Source: UBA4312 sp002394635
GTDB taxonomy: Bacteria > Bacillota_I > Bacilli_A > Erysipelotrichales > Erysipelotrichaceae
Direction of reading: 5' to 3'
DNA length: 64,000 nt
Assembly (NCBI GenBank): GCA_946539765.1
Contig: CAMNHO010000002.1
Span: 137,885-201,884, forward strand
Shown here: piece after piece, positions 16,431 to 24,395 of the stretch
Layout of the letters: the number at the start of each line of letters is the position of its first letter
Position numbering within the stretch: position 1 is the first letter of the stretch
Notes under the pieces: generated by a model
Told to the model about the DNA's origin: nothing
Databases searched by the model: none
The model's input: only the letters and a program-made list of their open reading frames with translations
Position numbers and translations under genes: made by a program

Positions 16431-16701
16431 TGACGATCACCACATGTTTCCCGTTCGGGCATGTATCTTGTTTTTCCTTCAGATAACCTTCACTAATCAA
16501 TTGTGAAACAGAGGTCGGCGTCTTATCATGATCAATTTCATAGAGAATAATTTGGCTGTTCACGATATCCACCAGCGCATTACAACCTTTTGCACGTATG
16601 ATTTTCTCTTTTTGTTGAATGTTCGGTATAGTGATCAATAATAACAAAGCCACAACGAGCATTACAATCATCATTTCCAATATAGTAAACGCATTTTTCA
16701 T
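16408..16701 (-). CDS. comGC: Major competence pseudopilin ComGC
   Basis: The 97-residue protein starts MKNAFTILEMMIVMLVVAL, the class I prepilin pattern with the processing site before the F and Glu+5. IPNIQQKEKIIRAKGCNALV follows, with ISEGYLKEKQDTCPNGK at the C-terminus, as in ComGC. The two cysteines may form its disulfide. The ATG at 16701 is preferred because GGGAGG lies 6 nt upstream; the ATG at 16707 abuts it. Confidence 0.9.
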   Translation of the reverse strand: MKNAFTILEMMIVMLVVALLLLITIPNIQQKEKIIRAKGCNALVDIVNSQIILYEIDHDKTPTSVSQLISEGYLKEKQDTCPNGKHVVIVNGEAKAQ

Positions 16702-16715
16702 TTCCATCCTCCCTT

Positions 16716-17624
16716 CTAAAATGTATTAAGAAGATTTAACGGCATTAAAATCACCTGATAGAAAACAAAGACCAGTAACGCAACACTCAGATACGAAACG
16801 AGTTGTATAGCAACGACCCATTGTTTCACCGTCCTTGAAATACCGAGACGAGTATATTGTTGATAGATTGTCAACAAGCCAATTAAATCGCCGGTCATCA
16901 GCCCAGTACGTACAAACGTTCCAAACGATCCATCAAACAAGACCCCCTCGAAAATTTCATGGATAGGATAACCCTGATGCAGTCGTTGATCAGTGTATCG
17001 AATCAGAGTAGTGATAGGTTTGGAGAAATGAATTTCATTCATGATCTGGACACACTGCTGTGTGGATAATCCAAAGTCCATTAACGCTTTCCAGATTTCA
17101 GAAAAAGTATAAGTCTGAATCTTTTTGTACATTGGAATACGATTGAACCATCGAATATCAATGAACGTATGTAAATGAATTTCAAACAATGCAACAAAAA
17201 TACCAGATACGAAAAACAGAATAATATAAAACACCTTCATTCCCTTTATCATTGTCATCATAGATGTATCTTGAGCATAAACCATCATAGATGGGATGAT
17301 CGTACGGGAAAAAAATTCAACGAGAAAGTAGGAAAAAAACAAAAGAAAACACGGATATCCTACCTGTTTTAAAAAATCTTTTCTCGCAATTGATTCGGTA
17401 CTCTCAATACGTTCGGCACAATCAATCGCATTCATCAATGGAATATGCTTCGCTAGAATTCGGATATAGAAAAAATAAGGATCTTTTTGCCCCATTGTCA
17501 GAATATCAGACAAGGTCCTTCCTTCATTTAAAGCTCGGATGATTTTCTCATGTTCTTTGAAGCAGCATTTCATGACCATCTTTACTTCAAAGCCATGATT
17601 CATCATTTGACGAAATTGCTTCAT
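16716..17624 (-). CDS. comGB: ComGB, type II secretion F-like inner-membrane platform protein
   Basis: From ATG 17624 the protein has about 302 residues, near the size of ComGB. It has the T2SSF layout: a cytosolic repeat (RTLSDIL region), a membrane helix (FLLFFSYFLVEFF), a second hydrophobic segment (FYIILFFVSGIFVALFEIH), a second cytosolic repeat (GFGLSTQQCVQIM-like, residues ~190-250) and a final helix (SYLSVALLVFVFYQVIL). The frame is open to 17783, but that part lies inside comGA. The start is therefore inferred from the operon overlap and an AGGAG immediately before ATG 17624. Confidence 0.85.
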   Translation of the reverse strand: MKQFRQMMNHGFEVKMVMKCCFKEHEKIIRALNEGRTLSDILTMGQKDPYFFYIRILAKHIPLMNAIDCAERIESTESIARKDFLKQVGYPCFLLFFSYFLVEFFSRTIIPSMMVYAQDTSMMTMIKGMKVFYIILFFVSGIFVALFEIHLHTFIDIRWFNRIPMYKKIQTYTFSEIWKALMDFGLSTQQCVQIMNEIHFSKPITTLIRYTDQRLHQGYPIHEIFEGVLFDGSFGTFVRTGLMTGDLIGLLTIYQQYTRLGISRTVKQWVVAIQLVSYLSVALLVFVFYQVILMPLNLLNTF

Positions 17625-18624
17625 CTCCTGTCTGGAGACCTTGCAGATCTCTGAAGGCTTGTGGGTCAATGATATCTCCGTTGTCAAGAGCATTTTGAAT
17701 TTCGTAAGAGAGGGTATGAAACTTCGGCGGTGTCTTTCCTTTTTCAATCGTATATACCAAGGCTTTGTCTGAAAGAATCTCATAAATACATTGCTTTCCT
17801 CCTTTCCTATCTTTCAAATACAACCTCTGGGACAAGATGGCGGTCAGTGTATTACGTAGTTCAATAGGCCTTATTCCAAAATCATATAAACGTTGTAAAC
17901 TCTCTTGTCCATTCTTTGAATGCATGGTAGTAAATACAAGATGTCCAGTCAGAGCAGCGCGAACAACCATATGAGCCGTATAAGCATTGCGTGTTTCGCC
18001 AATAAATATAACATCCGGATCATGTCGTAATAGTTCTTCGATCCCCTTCTCATAGGTAAATCCCTGCATTTCATTGATCTGCAGCTGAAGATAACTGGCA
18101 TCTTCTATTTCGATCGGATCTTCCAGACTGACTACTTTATACTGTCCCTGAGCAGCAATCGTATGAAGAATAGCATGTAAAGTTGTTGTTTTTCCAGAGT
18201 TTGTAGGTCCTGTGGAAATAACCAATCCATGACGTAATTGACAAATCCGTTGCATATATTTTCTATGAACGGGATTATCCGTTAAATCTTCAATCGATAA
18301 ATCCTCACGCGTATTCAGCATACGTAAAACACCTGTCTGAATTGTCTGGTTGACAATAACGCTAAAACGGCAATAAATACGACGTTGCTGAATCTTAATT
18401 TCAAACTGCCCGCTTTGCGGTAAATAGGGATTAGTTAGATCAAAGCCTGCATGAAACTTTAAAAATTCAAAAAAACCTGTATCCCATAGATCCTGATATA
18501 ATGGTATAATTCCCCGCATGGTTCGTAGTTGTATTTGCAGATGATTCTTTTCCTGAATAAAATGAATGTCACTTGCTTTTTTATCTATAGCTAATTGAAT
18601 TAAAGATATGAGTAATTGTTCCAT
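17587..18624 (-). CDS. comGA: ComGA, competence pilus assembly ATPase
   Basis: This 345-residue GspE/PilT-type ATPase has Walker A GPTNSGKTTTLHAIL near residue 137, an Asp box LEDPIEI, Walker B-like LLRHDPDVIFIGETRN and a His box LTGHLVFTTMHSKN. There is no zinc tetracysteine, as in short ComGA forms. It powers the competence pseudopilus and heads the comGA-GG operon. GAGGT precedes the ATG. I saw no convincing ComK box upstream, so control of the operon is open. Confidence 0.93.
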   Translation of the reverse strand: MEQLLISLIQLAIDKKASDIHFIQEKNHLQIQLRTMRGIIPLYQDLWDTGFFEFLKFHAGFDLTNPYLPQSGQFEIKIQQRRIYCRFSVIVNQTIQTGVLRMLNTREDLSIEDLTDNPVHRKYMQRICQLRHGLVISTGPTNSGKTTTLHAILHTIAAQGQYKVVSLEDPIEIEDASYLQLQINEMQGFTYEKGIEELLRHDPDVIFIGETRNAYTAHMVVRAALTGHLVFTTMHSKNGQESLQRLYDFGIRPIELRNTLTAILSQRLYLKDRKGGKQCIYEILSDKALVYTIEKGKTPPKFHTLSYEIQNALDNGDIIDPQAFRDLQGLQTGDEAISSNDESWL

Positions 18625-18664
18625 GTCGTACCTCTGTTATCATGTACGTTTATATAAAATGGCA

Positions 18665-18697
18665 ACAAAAAAGAATTCTATATTTTCATAGAATTCT
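18665..18697 (-). terminator. Terminator after the MBL hydrolase gene
   Basis: Minus strand AGAATTCTAT (18688-18697) pairs with ATAGAATTCT (18672-18681), 10 bp with a 6-nt loop, then TTTTTTG. It overlaps the stop codon of the hydrolase gene. Confidence 0.87.
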
Positions 18698-19310
18698 ATA
18701 ATCCTCTTAAATATGGATTCCAGCTCTTTTCCTGTTCCAATGTAGTGTTTGGTCCATGTCCACAGCAAATCGTATAGTTCTTATCTAGCTTTGCCAGCCT
18801 TTTTAATGATTGACGCATCTGCATCATGGAACCAGATGGTAAATCGGTTCTTCCTATAGAGCCTTGAAACAATGTATCTCCGGCAAACATACAGTCTTCA
18901 TATAGGAACACAGAAGAACCAATCGTATGGCCAGGTGTATGGAGCATCTTTATAGTAAAATGTCCGATCTGATGGGTTCCTTCTTCAATCCCGATAGCCT
19001 TGGCATGACTGATAAAATGCATAAAGAAAGAAGCAGATCCATTGGCTTTTGGATCGGATAAAAAACTCACTTCTGAGGTATGAATATAAACCGGTACATC
19101 GTAACGGCTTAGTAAATCATCCAGTCCTCCAATATGATCAAAATGACCATGTGTAAGTAAAACGGCCTCCAGTTCACATCCGTTATCCTTTAAAACAGAA
19201 TCCAGATCAGAAAAAATATCTCCCGGATCGATCACTAATGCATATCCTTGATCCATCAATACAAAACAGTTTGTCTGCACTGGCCCTAATGTTCTTTCGA
19301 CTACTTTCAT
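18696..19310 (-). CDS. MBL-fold hydrolase, glyoxalase II/YqgX-like
   Basis: The 204-residue protein has the metallo-beta-lactamase signature THGHFDHIGG (residues ~53-62). HTPGHTIGS gives the next ligand, AGDTLFQGSIGRTDL gives the bridging aspartate, and CCGHGPNT the last histidine. The N-terminal GPVQTNCFVL matches the YqgX/hydroxyacylglutathione hydrolase-like group. The exact thioester substrate is not shown by sequence. It follows rpmG; the ribosome site is weak. Confidence 0.88.
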   Translation of the reverse strand: MKVVERTLGPVQTNCFVLMDQGYALVIDPGDIFSDLDSVLKDNGCELEAVLLTHGHFDHIGGLDDLLSRYDVPVYIHTSEVSFLSDPKANGSASFFMHFISHAKAIGIEEGTHQIGHFTIKMLHTPGHTIGSSVFLYEDCMFAGDTLFQGSIGRTDLPSGSMMQMRQSLKRLAKLDKNYTICCGHGPNTTLEQEKSWNPYLRGL

Positions 19311-19322
19311 AACTCAATTGAT

Positions 19323-19346
19323 AAAAAAGACCGATAATCGGTCTTT
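19323..19346 (-). terminator. Terminator between rpmG and the MBL hydrolase
   Basis: Palindromic AAAGACCGAT-A-ATCGGTCTTT (19326-19346), T-rich on the minus strand. It lies between the rpmG stop and the downstream ATG (19310) and may be leaky. Confidence 0.75.
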
Positions 19347-19347
19347 C

Positions 19348-19497
19348 TTATTTTTTCTCCTTATGATCCGTCTTCTGATTGCACTTCGGACAATATTTTT
19401 TAATGATCATCTTTTCTGGATGTTTTCTTTTATTTCGAGTACCGATATAGTTTTCATCACCACATACAGAACATTTAAAAATGATACGATCTCTCAT
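19348..19497 (-). CDS. rpmG: 50S ribosomal protein L33 (zinc form)
   Basis: This 49-residue gene is easy to miss. It starts at ATG 19497 after GAGGAGG and reads MRDRIIFKCSVCGDENYI, then TRNKRKHPEKMIIKKYCPKC, and ends at TAA 19348. The CxxC...CxxC pairs are the zinc ribbon of the C+ L33 form. Length and sequence fit L33 fully. It has its own strong promoter and a terminator directly downstream. Confidence 0.97.
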   Translation of the reverse strand: MRDRIIFKCSVCGDENYIGTRNKRKHPEKMIIKKYCPKCNQKTDHKEKK

Positions 19498-19525
19498 GGT
19501 CAATCCTCCTCACGTTAACATTAGA

Positions 19526-19554
19526 ATTGTATCAAACTTAATACCGTTGTGCAA
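19526..19554 (-). promoter_or_regulatory. Promoter of rpmG
   Basis: Minus strand TTGCAC (19549-19554), 17 bp, TACAAT (19526-19531), about 29 nt before the ATG. Confidence 0.8.
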
Positions 19555-19569
19555 GAGAGAATGTGCTTT

Positions 19570-20760
19570 TTAAAGCCCAAATACGCCTTGCTTTTTTAGT
19601 GTTTCATAATCGAATCCGAATTCTTCAATAACTTCCTTTGTATGGTATCCCAGAGGATATCCACATGTATCATAGCTTATCGGAGTCTTTGAAAACTTCA
19701 CCGGGAATCCCAACTGCCGAATCGTTTGCGGATTTTGATGATCAAAAGATGGCACCTTGACGTTACAAACCATTTCCCGCGCAAGAATTTGAGGATCCTG
19801 ATCCAATGCTTCTTTAACTGACAATACCGGTTCTACGCAACAGTCCAGTTCTTTAAATATTTCCATCCATTCCTTTTTCGTTTTTGATAAAAACTTCTCT
19901 TTGATCCGGGTCCGAACAGATTCAATATCTTCCGGTTCACAGCTCCCTTCAATCAGATCCGGGCAGCCTATCCCTAAGCAGAATGACTCCCAAAATTTTG
20001 GTTCCAGAGATCCTACACTGATAAATTCATTATCTTTGGTTCGGTAATATCCATACACAGAACCACCGTTTAGTCGACATTGTTCACGACCACTATCTTG
20101 TCCTGTCGTAAGATACCGTATCCCTTCCATACCTAAAAAAGGAATCAACCCGTCCAGCATTGCTACATCAATTGCCTGACCAATTCCCGTCATTGTTCTA
20201 TAATGAACGGCCGCCAGAATAGATACGACAGAGTTCATGGCACCTGCACAAAGATCAGCAATCTGAATATTCATCGGAGCAGGACCGCTTTCTTTGTAGC
20301 CTGCCATCGCAAGATTTCCACTACGAGCCATATAATTACAATCATGACCGGCTGCACAAGCCATAGGACCTGTTTGCCCGTATCCAGTCAAAGAACAATA
20401 AATAATCTTCGGATTGACTTTTTTCAGTTGCTCGTACCCTAGGCCCAGTCGTTCCATAACACCTGGGCGAAACTGTTCTATGATTATATCGTATTCTTTT
20501 ATTAATTCTTTAATGAGATCGACCGTTTTTTTATTTTTCAGATCAAGATAAATATTTCGTTTGTTACGGCCTAACCAAGCTTCATTTGCAGATAATTGTG
20601 TCCCTTCAATAAAAGGTTCATATTCAAGAACAAGATCTTTTCTTTGTGGTGAACTTATCTTTATAACGTCAGCCCCCATATCTGCCAGCATTAAAGTGGC
20701 ATACGGTCCTGGTAGCAAGGTTGTAAAATCCAATACTTTCATATTTTGTAATAATTTCAT
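19570..20760 (-). CDS. Class III CoA-transferase / alpha-methylacyl-CoA racemase family protein
   Basis: The 396-residue protein has the family fold: VLDFTTLLPGPYATLMLADMGADVIKI at the N-terminus and the linker NKRNIYLDLKN. EQFRPGVMERLGLGYEQL and GYGQTGP follow. At residue ~140 it reads GHDCNYMARSGNLA, and then IADLCAGAM. The His and Asp in these positions match the acid/base pair of alpha-methylacyl-CoA racemase, so a racemase is as likely as a CoA-transferase. The ATG at 20760 follows AGGTGATTG; an upstream GTG lies inside that site. It stands alone, with a symmetric promoter region upstream. Confidence 0.85.
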   Translation of the reverse strand: MKLLQNMKVLDFTTLLPGPYATLMLADMGADVIKISSPQRKDLVLEYEPFIEGTQLSANEAWLGRNKRNIYLDLKNKKTVDLIKELIKEYDIIIEQFRPGVMERLGLGYEQLKKVNPKIIYCSLTGYGQTGPMACAAGHDCNYMARSGNLAMAGYKESGPAPMNIQIADLCAGAMNSVVSILAAVHYRTMTGIGQAIDVAMLDGLIPFLGMEGIRYLTTGQDSGREQCRLNGGSVYGYYRTKDNEFISVGSLEPKFWESFCLGIGCPDLIEGSCEPEDIESVRTRIKEKFLSKTKKEWMEIFKELDCCVEPVLSVKEALDQDPQILAREMVCNVKVPSFDHQNPQTIRQLGFPVKFSKTPISYDTCGYPLGYHTKEVIEEFGFDYETLKKQGVFGL

Positions 20761-20832
20761 ATCAATCACCTATTCAATTTTAATCAAACAAGACCAGTTT
20801 TTCCATTTTTTCTCCCATTTATTCCTCTTATA

Positions 20833-20860
20833 TTTACAATAATTATAACTTTTCTATAAT
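20833..20860 (+). promoter_or_regulatory. Plus-strand promoter of an orphan short transcript
   Basis: TTTACA (20833-20838), 16 bp, TATAAT (20855-20860); the predicted start is near 20867. It is divergent from, and overlaps, the CoA-transferase promoter. Confidence 0.65.
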
Positions 20861-20870
20861 AAAGTTATAA
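20842..20870 (-). promoter_or_regulatory. Promoter of the CoA-transferase gene within a palindrome
   Basis: Minus strand TTATAA (20865-20870), 17 bp, TATAAT (20842-20847). These elements are the arms of a perfect inverted repeat, TTATAACTTT (20843-20852) and AAAGTTATAA (20861-20870), which could be a regulator site or simply a symmetric divergent promoter. Confidence 0.6.
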
Positions 20871-21054
20871 AAGAAAGAGGACAAACCAATGGGACATTAA
20901 GAAGTTCTATCTATAGTTAAATACCTCTATAGATAGATTATTGAAGTACAGGTATTCAACATAGATTGAGATGAAATAGAAAGGAGTATCCATGAATAGA
21001 TTCATTTCATAATTAGCCCTTACCGGAAACAAGAATATTGGTAAGGGCTTTTAT
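20867..21054 (+). ncRNA. Candidate ~185-nt structured RNA with mini-ORFs
   Basis: Between a plus-strand promoter and a strong terminator lies no gene over 6 codons. The segment holds a tiny MGH ORF (ATG 20897), a perfect 11-bp hairpin (20906-20916 with 20927-20937), and an AAGGAG site with a 6-codon ORF MNRFIS (ATG 20991). That ribosome site lies in a hairpin closed by ATGAAAT (20971-20977) and ATTTCAT (21004-21010). The terminator AGCCCTTACC/GGTAAGGGCT (21015-21049) follows. The next plus-strand gene is more than 2 kb away, so this is not a leader of a visible gene. It may be a small RNA or a microprotein message. No match to 6S, SRP or tmRNA features was seen. Confidence 0.5.
21015..21054 (+). 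terminator. Terminator of the orphan transcript
   Basis: AGCCCTTACC (21015-21024) pairs perfectly with GGTAAGGGCT (21040-21049); 15-nt loop, then TTTTAT. Confidence 0.83.
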
Positions 21055-21057
21055 AAT

Positions 21058-21088
21058 GAAAAAAGGAAACCCGTTTCGGATTTCCTTT
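21058..21088 (-). terminator. Terminator overlapping the end of the PBP gene
   Basis: Minus strand AAAGGAAATCC (21078-21088) pairs with GGGTTTCCTTT (21062-21072), followed by T. The stem contains the PBP stop codon. Confidence 0.82.
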
Positions 21089-23198
21089 ATTCCTCTGTTT
21101 CTGAATACCCTTCTGCCGGATAGATGGAGAAATACTTCTCTACAACCGTCGGTACTACATCATAAGCACAAATATTTTCAGCAACATCGCCGGTGTTGAT
21201 ACTGGATGTCGGAGCTACACACGCAAAGGCAATTTCCGGCTTTTCATAAGGAGCATACCCTACAAAGACAGCCGTTGTCCATTTATCCTGCACCTCGGCT
21301 GTACCGGTTTTTCCGGCAACCCCTTCCTTGATATTTTTCATATCATCGCCTGCATTTCCTTTCGTTACACACGTTCGGAATCCCAATTGAACACGCTCCA
21401 GATATTCTTGGTTTTCTGTAGGTAATGTACTTTTCAACTGACCGGTACCAACATCAATGATCTGTTCACTATTGACCTCTTTGATATATTTCATTAAGGA
21501 AGGTTTATACATATTCCCATCGGCAGCAATCGTTGATACATATTGAAGCAGCATGATCGGAGAATACATATCCATTTGGCCAATTGAATAATGCATTAAC
21601 ATACCCGGCTCTTTGGCAATGCCCATATAGCCGGTTGTTTCGTTCGGCACATCCAGTCCAGTCACATTTCCTAAACCAAACATAGAGTAATAATAACGCA
21701 TTCGTTCCAGCGTACCCGAAAGATCCTGTATATTCAGTGGCTCCCCTTCAACATAGACAGCACCACCCATTCGAATAGCTATATTGAACATGTAGACGTT
21801 ACTGGAAACCGCCAAAGCATCAATATCCGTGACAGCTCCATGGTTTTCATACGACGCAAACTCTTGCCCGGCAATATTCATCACATCATCGATAATGACC
21901 TCGTTCGGCTTGACAACACCTTCACTCAAGCCCATATAAACCGTTGCCCCTTTTACACTGGATCCCGGATTGAACAGCTGCTGGTAACAACCAGAAGCAA
22001 AGTAAGTCATCTTTTTAGTGTCCAGATCGATCTGATATCCGGATAAAGCTAGAACCGAACCATCATTCGGATTCATGATACACATATACAAGCTGGAGAA
22101 ATTTTCACGTTTGCTAGCTCCAGCATTGTTTTCTAGGATCGATTTCAACACTTTGTCAAGATATTGTTGTAATTCAATATCAATAGAAAGATAAATATCG
22201 TTTCCCTTTACTGCTTCTCTAACAACTTCTTTATGAGCAAGGCCTTTTGAATCGTAAGTAATTTTGGATACCTGGCTCGTTCCGGCAAGAATGTCATTGT
22301 ATTCAAGCTCCAGACCGGATTTCCCGACTGTTGCATTGTATTGGTATCCTCGTTGTAGGAAATAATCTGCTTTTTCTTCCGGTAATCCTTCTGTACTGCT
22401 GGATACTGTACCAATGACATCCGATAACGATTCTCCATATGGATATTCTCGTTTCCACCCTCCAAAATCCACATCAAAGCCTGGAAAATCACTCTTGTGT
22501 TCTACAAGATACGCAACATCCTGGTCACTGACATCCTGAAGAATAACGTTTTCCTGCCCTGTTGAAGCGTTTTCTGTCATTCGTTGATATACAATAGCCA
22601 TCTTGAGCTCTTCATCGGACATTTCATTGATTTCATCCTTACCGATCCGGCTGATCAATATCTGATGCCGACGACCCTCCGCCGCATCTCCCCACAAACC
22701 GGTTTCATATTCATTTCTCTCTTTTGTGGTCAACAAATGATTGGCACCATATTCTTTATCATCAGGATCTAAAAAGGACTTATATGTAATATATGCATCT
22801 TGTTTATCCAATTCTGAAAACTGATCTACATCAATATCGAAGACCTCGACGACGCGTTGTGCATACAATTCATAATCTTCAGCAGATAAGTTATTCGGAG
22901 ATGTATATACGATGTTGTGGCTGACAACCGTCTTAGCTAGTACACGGCCTTTGACATCATATATCTGCCCACGCGGTGCACTTACATACTGTTGAATAGA
23001 AGTATAATCATCTTTCTTGGCAGTATATTCATCATAGGAAAACACCTGTATATAGACCAAACGAATAAAGATAATTAAAAATATTACCAGAATCGTTCCG
23101 GATAATACCAGGATACGATGGCTGATTTCCTGATCTAATGATCGTTTGGAAGGTTTACTTTTTGGGAATTGAATCTTCGGTAATTTCAAACTTTTCAC
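21087..23198 (-). CDS. Class B penicillin-binding protein (PBP2-like transpeptidase)
   Basis: The 703-residue protein has a short cytosolic N-terminus (KSKPSKRSLDQEIS) and one membrane anchor (residues ~28-52, ILVLSGTILVIFLIIFIRLVY). The PBP dimerisation/pedestal domain (APRGQIYDVKGRVLAKTVV) comes next. The transpeptidase domain carries the SxxK motif in NPGSSVKGATVY, SSN in LAVSSNVYMFN, and KTG in VAGKTGTAEVQD. It cross-links peptidoglycan outside the membrane. Rod-type (MrdA) versus septal assignment cannot be settled without mreBCD or fts neighbours. It stands alone and is divergent from ispG. Confidence 0.93.
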   Translation of the reverse strand: MKSLKLPKIQFPKSKPSKRSLDQEISHRILVLSGTILVIFLIIFIRLVYIQVFSYDEYTAKKDDYTSIQQYVSAPRGQIYDVKGRVLAKTVVSHNIVYTSPNNLSAEDYELYAQRVVEVFDIDVDQFSELDKQDAYITYKSFLDPDDKEYGANHLLTTKERNEYETGLWGDAAEGRRHQILISRIGKDEINEMSDEELKMAIVYQRMTENASTGQENVILQDVSDQDVAYLVEHKSDFPGFDVDFGGWKREYPYGESLSDVIGTVSSSTEGLPEEKADYFLQRGYQYNATVGKSGLELEYNDILAGTSQVSKITYDSKGLAHKEVVREAVKGNDIYLSIDIELQQYLDKVLKSILENNAGASKRENFSSLYMCIMNPNDGSVLALSGYQIDLDTKKMTYFASGCYQQLFNPGSSVKGATVYMGLSEGVVKPNEVIIDDVMNIAGQEFASYENHGAVTDIDALAVSSNVYMFNIAIRMGGAVYVEGEPLNIQDLSGTLERMRYYYSMFGLGNVTGLDVPNETTGYMGIAKEPGMLMHYSIGQMDMYSPIMLLQYVSTIAADGNMYKPSLMKYIKEVNSEQIIDVGTGQLKSTLPTENQEYLERVQLGFRTCVTKGNAGDDMKNIKEGVAGKTGTAEVQDKWTTAVFVGYAPYEKPEIAFACVAPTSSINTGDVAENICAYDVVPTVVEKYFSIYPAEGYSETEE

Positions 23199-23230
23199 CT
23201 CGTTTTTTATTATACACTAAATTCTATTCT

Positions 23231-23258
23231 TTTGTTTAGGAATAAAAAATTGTATACT
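23231..23258 (+). promoter_or_regulatory. Promoter of ispG
   Basis: TTTGTT (23231-23236), 16 bp, TATACT (23253-23258), then AAGGGG and the ispG ATG. Confidence 0.55.
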
Positions 23259-23273
23259 TATCAAGGGGTAATT

Positions 23274-24323
23274 ATGAAACGAAATGAAACAAGACAAATT
23301 TTAGTCAATGGATTACCAATTGGTGGAAACAATCAGGTTATCATACAATCCATGTGTAATATAAAAACATCTAAAGTCAACGAAGTGGTACAACAGATTC
23401 TAAAGCTTGAAGATCTTGGATGTCAGATGATCCGGGTCAGCTGTATGGATAAGGAAGATGCAGCAGCTATCCGTAAGATCCGAGAACAGATCCATATTCC
23501 TCTGGTAGCAGATATCCATTTTGATTATCGTCTGGCCTTGGCTTGCATTGAAGCTGGCGCAGACAAGATCCGTTTAAATCCAGGCAATATCGGCTCCAGG
23601 GAAAATGTAAAAAAAGTCGTGGATGCCTGTAAAGAAAAACACATCCCGATCCGGATCGGAATTAACAGTGGTTCACTGGAGAGGGATATACATGAAAAAT
23701 ACGGAAAGCCAACTGCGCAAGGTATGGTGGAAAGTGCAATGCGACATGTGCACATTTTGGAAGAATGTGATTTTTACAACACTGTCCTTTCCTTCAAATC
23801 CAGCGATCCGTTATTATGCATCGAAGCATACAGGCTGGCCAGCAAAACCTTTACATATCCATTGCATCTTGGTGTAACTGAGGCAGGTACCTTGACAACC
23901 AGTGCTATTAAGTCTTCATTAGCCTTGGGCACACTTTTGCTGGAAGGAATCGGTAACACCATCCGGATCAGTATCAACGGAGATCCATATGATGAAATCA
24001 CTATCGCAAAAGAATTGTTGCAGGCATGTCATCTGATTGATAATGTACCTAACTTGATTGCCTGTCCGACTTGTGGTCGAACACAATGGGATATGCAACC
24101 AGTCGTCAATGAAATTGAAGAATATTTAAAAACCGTCAACAAAAAGATAACGGTAGCCATTATGGGATGTGCCGTTAACGGCCCTGGAGAAGCCCGACAT
24201 GCCGATATTGCGATTGCGGGAGGACATAATGAAGGACTGCTGATAAAACGTGGTAAAATTATCGAAAAGATGCCACAGGAGAACATGGTAAAGCGATTAA
24301 AAGAAGAAATTGATGCATTCTAA
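23274..24323 (+). CDS. ispG: 4-hydroxy-3-methylbut-2-enyl diphosphate synthase (flavodoxin/ferredoxin-dependent)
   Basis: The 349-residue protein has the GcpE TIM-barrel sequence: IQSMCNIKTSKVNEVVQQI, ADIHFDYRLALACIEAGADK and IRLNPGNIGS. Then comes the C-terminal [4Fe-4S] domain with IACPTCGRTQWD and IMGCAVNGPGEARHADI, which supply the three cysteines and the glutamate. It carries out the penultimate step of the MEP isoprenoid pathway; ispH, the last step, is at 30.5 kb. ATG 23274 follows AAGGGG; the in-frame TTG upstream lies in the promoter. Confidence 0.97.
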   Translation: MKRNETRQILVNGLPIGGNNQVIIQSMCNIKTSKVNEVVQQILKLEDLGCQMIRVSCMDKEDAAAIRKIREQIHIPLVADIHFDYRLALACIEAGADKIRLNPGNIGSRENVKKVVDACKEKHIPIRIGINSGSLERDIHEKYGKPTAQGMVESAMRHVHILEECDFYNTVLSFKSSDPLLCIEAYRLASKTFTYPLHLGVTEAGTLTTSAIKSSLALGTLLLEGIGNTIRISINGDPYDEITIAKELLQACHLIDNVPNLIACPTCGRTQWDMQPVVNEIEEYLKTVNKKITVAIMGCAVNGPGEARHADIAIAGGHNEGLLIKRGKIIEKMPQENMVKRLKEEIDAF

Positions 24324-24347
24324 GAAGGGAGAATCCCTTCTTTTTTT
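24322..24347 (+). terminator. Terminator at the end of ispG
   Basis: AAGAAGGGA (24322-24330), 3-nt loop, TCCCTTCTT (24334-24342), then T. The stem begins within the ispG stop codon. Confidence 0.88.
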
Positions 24348-24361
24348 AGGAAGTTGTTTTA

Positions 24362-24395
24362 TATAAAAAGGAGTCTTGTTAAGAAGGCTCCTTTT
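24362..24395 (-). terminator. Terminator overlapping the end of the DHHW gene
   Basis: AAAAGGAGTCTT (24366-24377) and AAGGCTCCTTTT (24384-24395) form a 12-bp stem with one G-T pair, followed by a T-rich end on the minus strand. Confidence 0.82.

Noticed and set aside
17625..17783. N-terminal extension of ComGB into comGA
   Set aside because: It is the shadow of comGA codons; ComGB-like sequence begins near residue 54 and the shorter form matches the family length.
18625..18695. ComK box before comGA
   Set aside because: No AAAA-N5-TTTT pair with proper spacing; only an AT-rich stretch shared with the upstream terminator.
20897..21008. Toxin-antitoxin or attenuation peptide in the orphan transcript
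   Set aside because: The frames (3 and 6 codons) are too short and show no codon bias or downstream gene; kept only as an RNA candidate.
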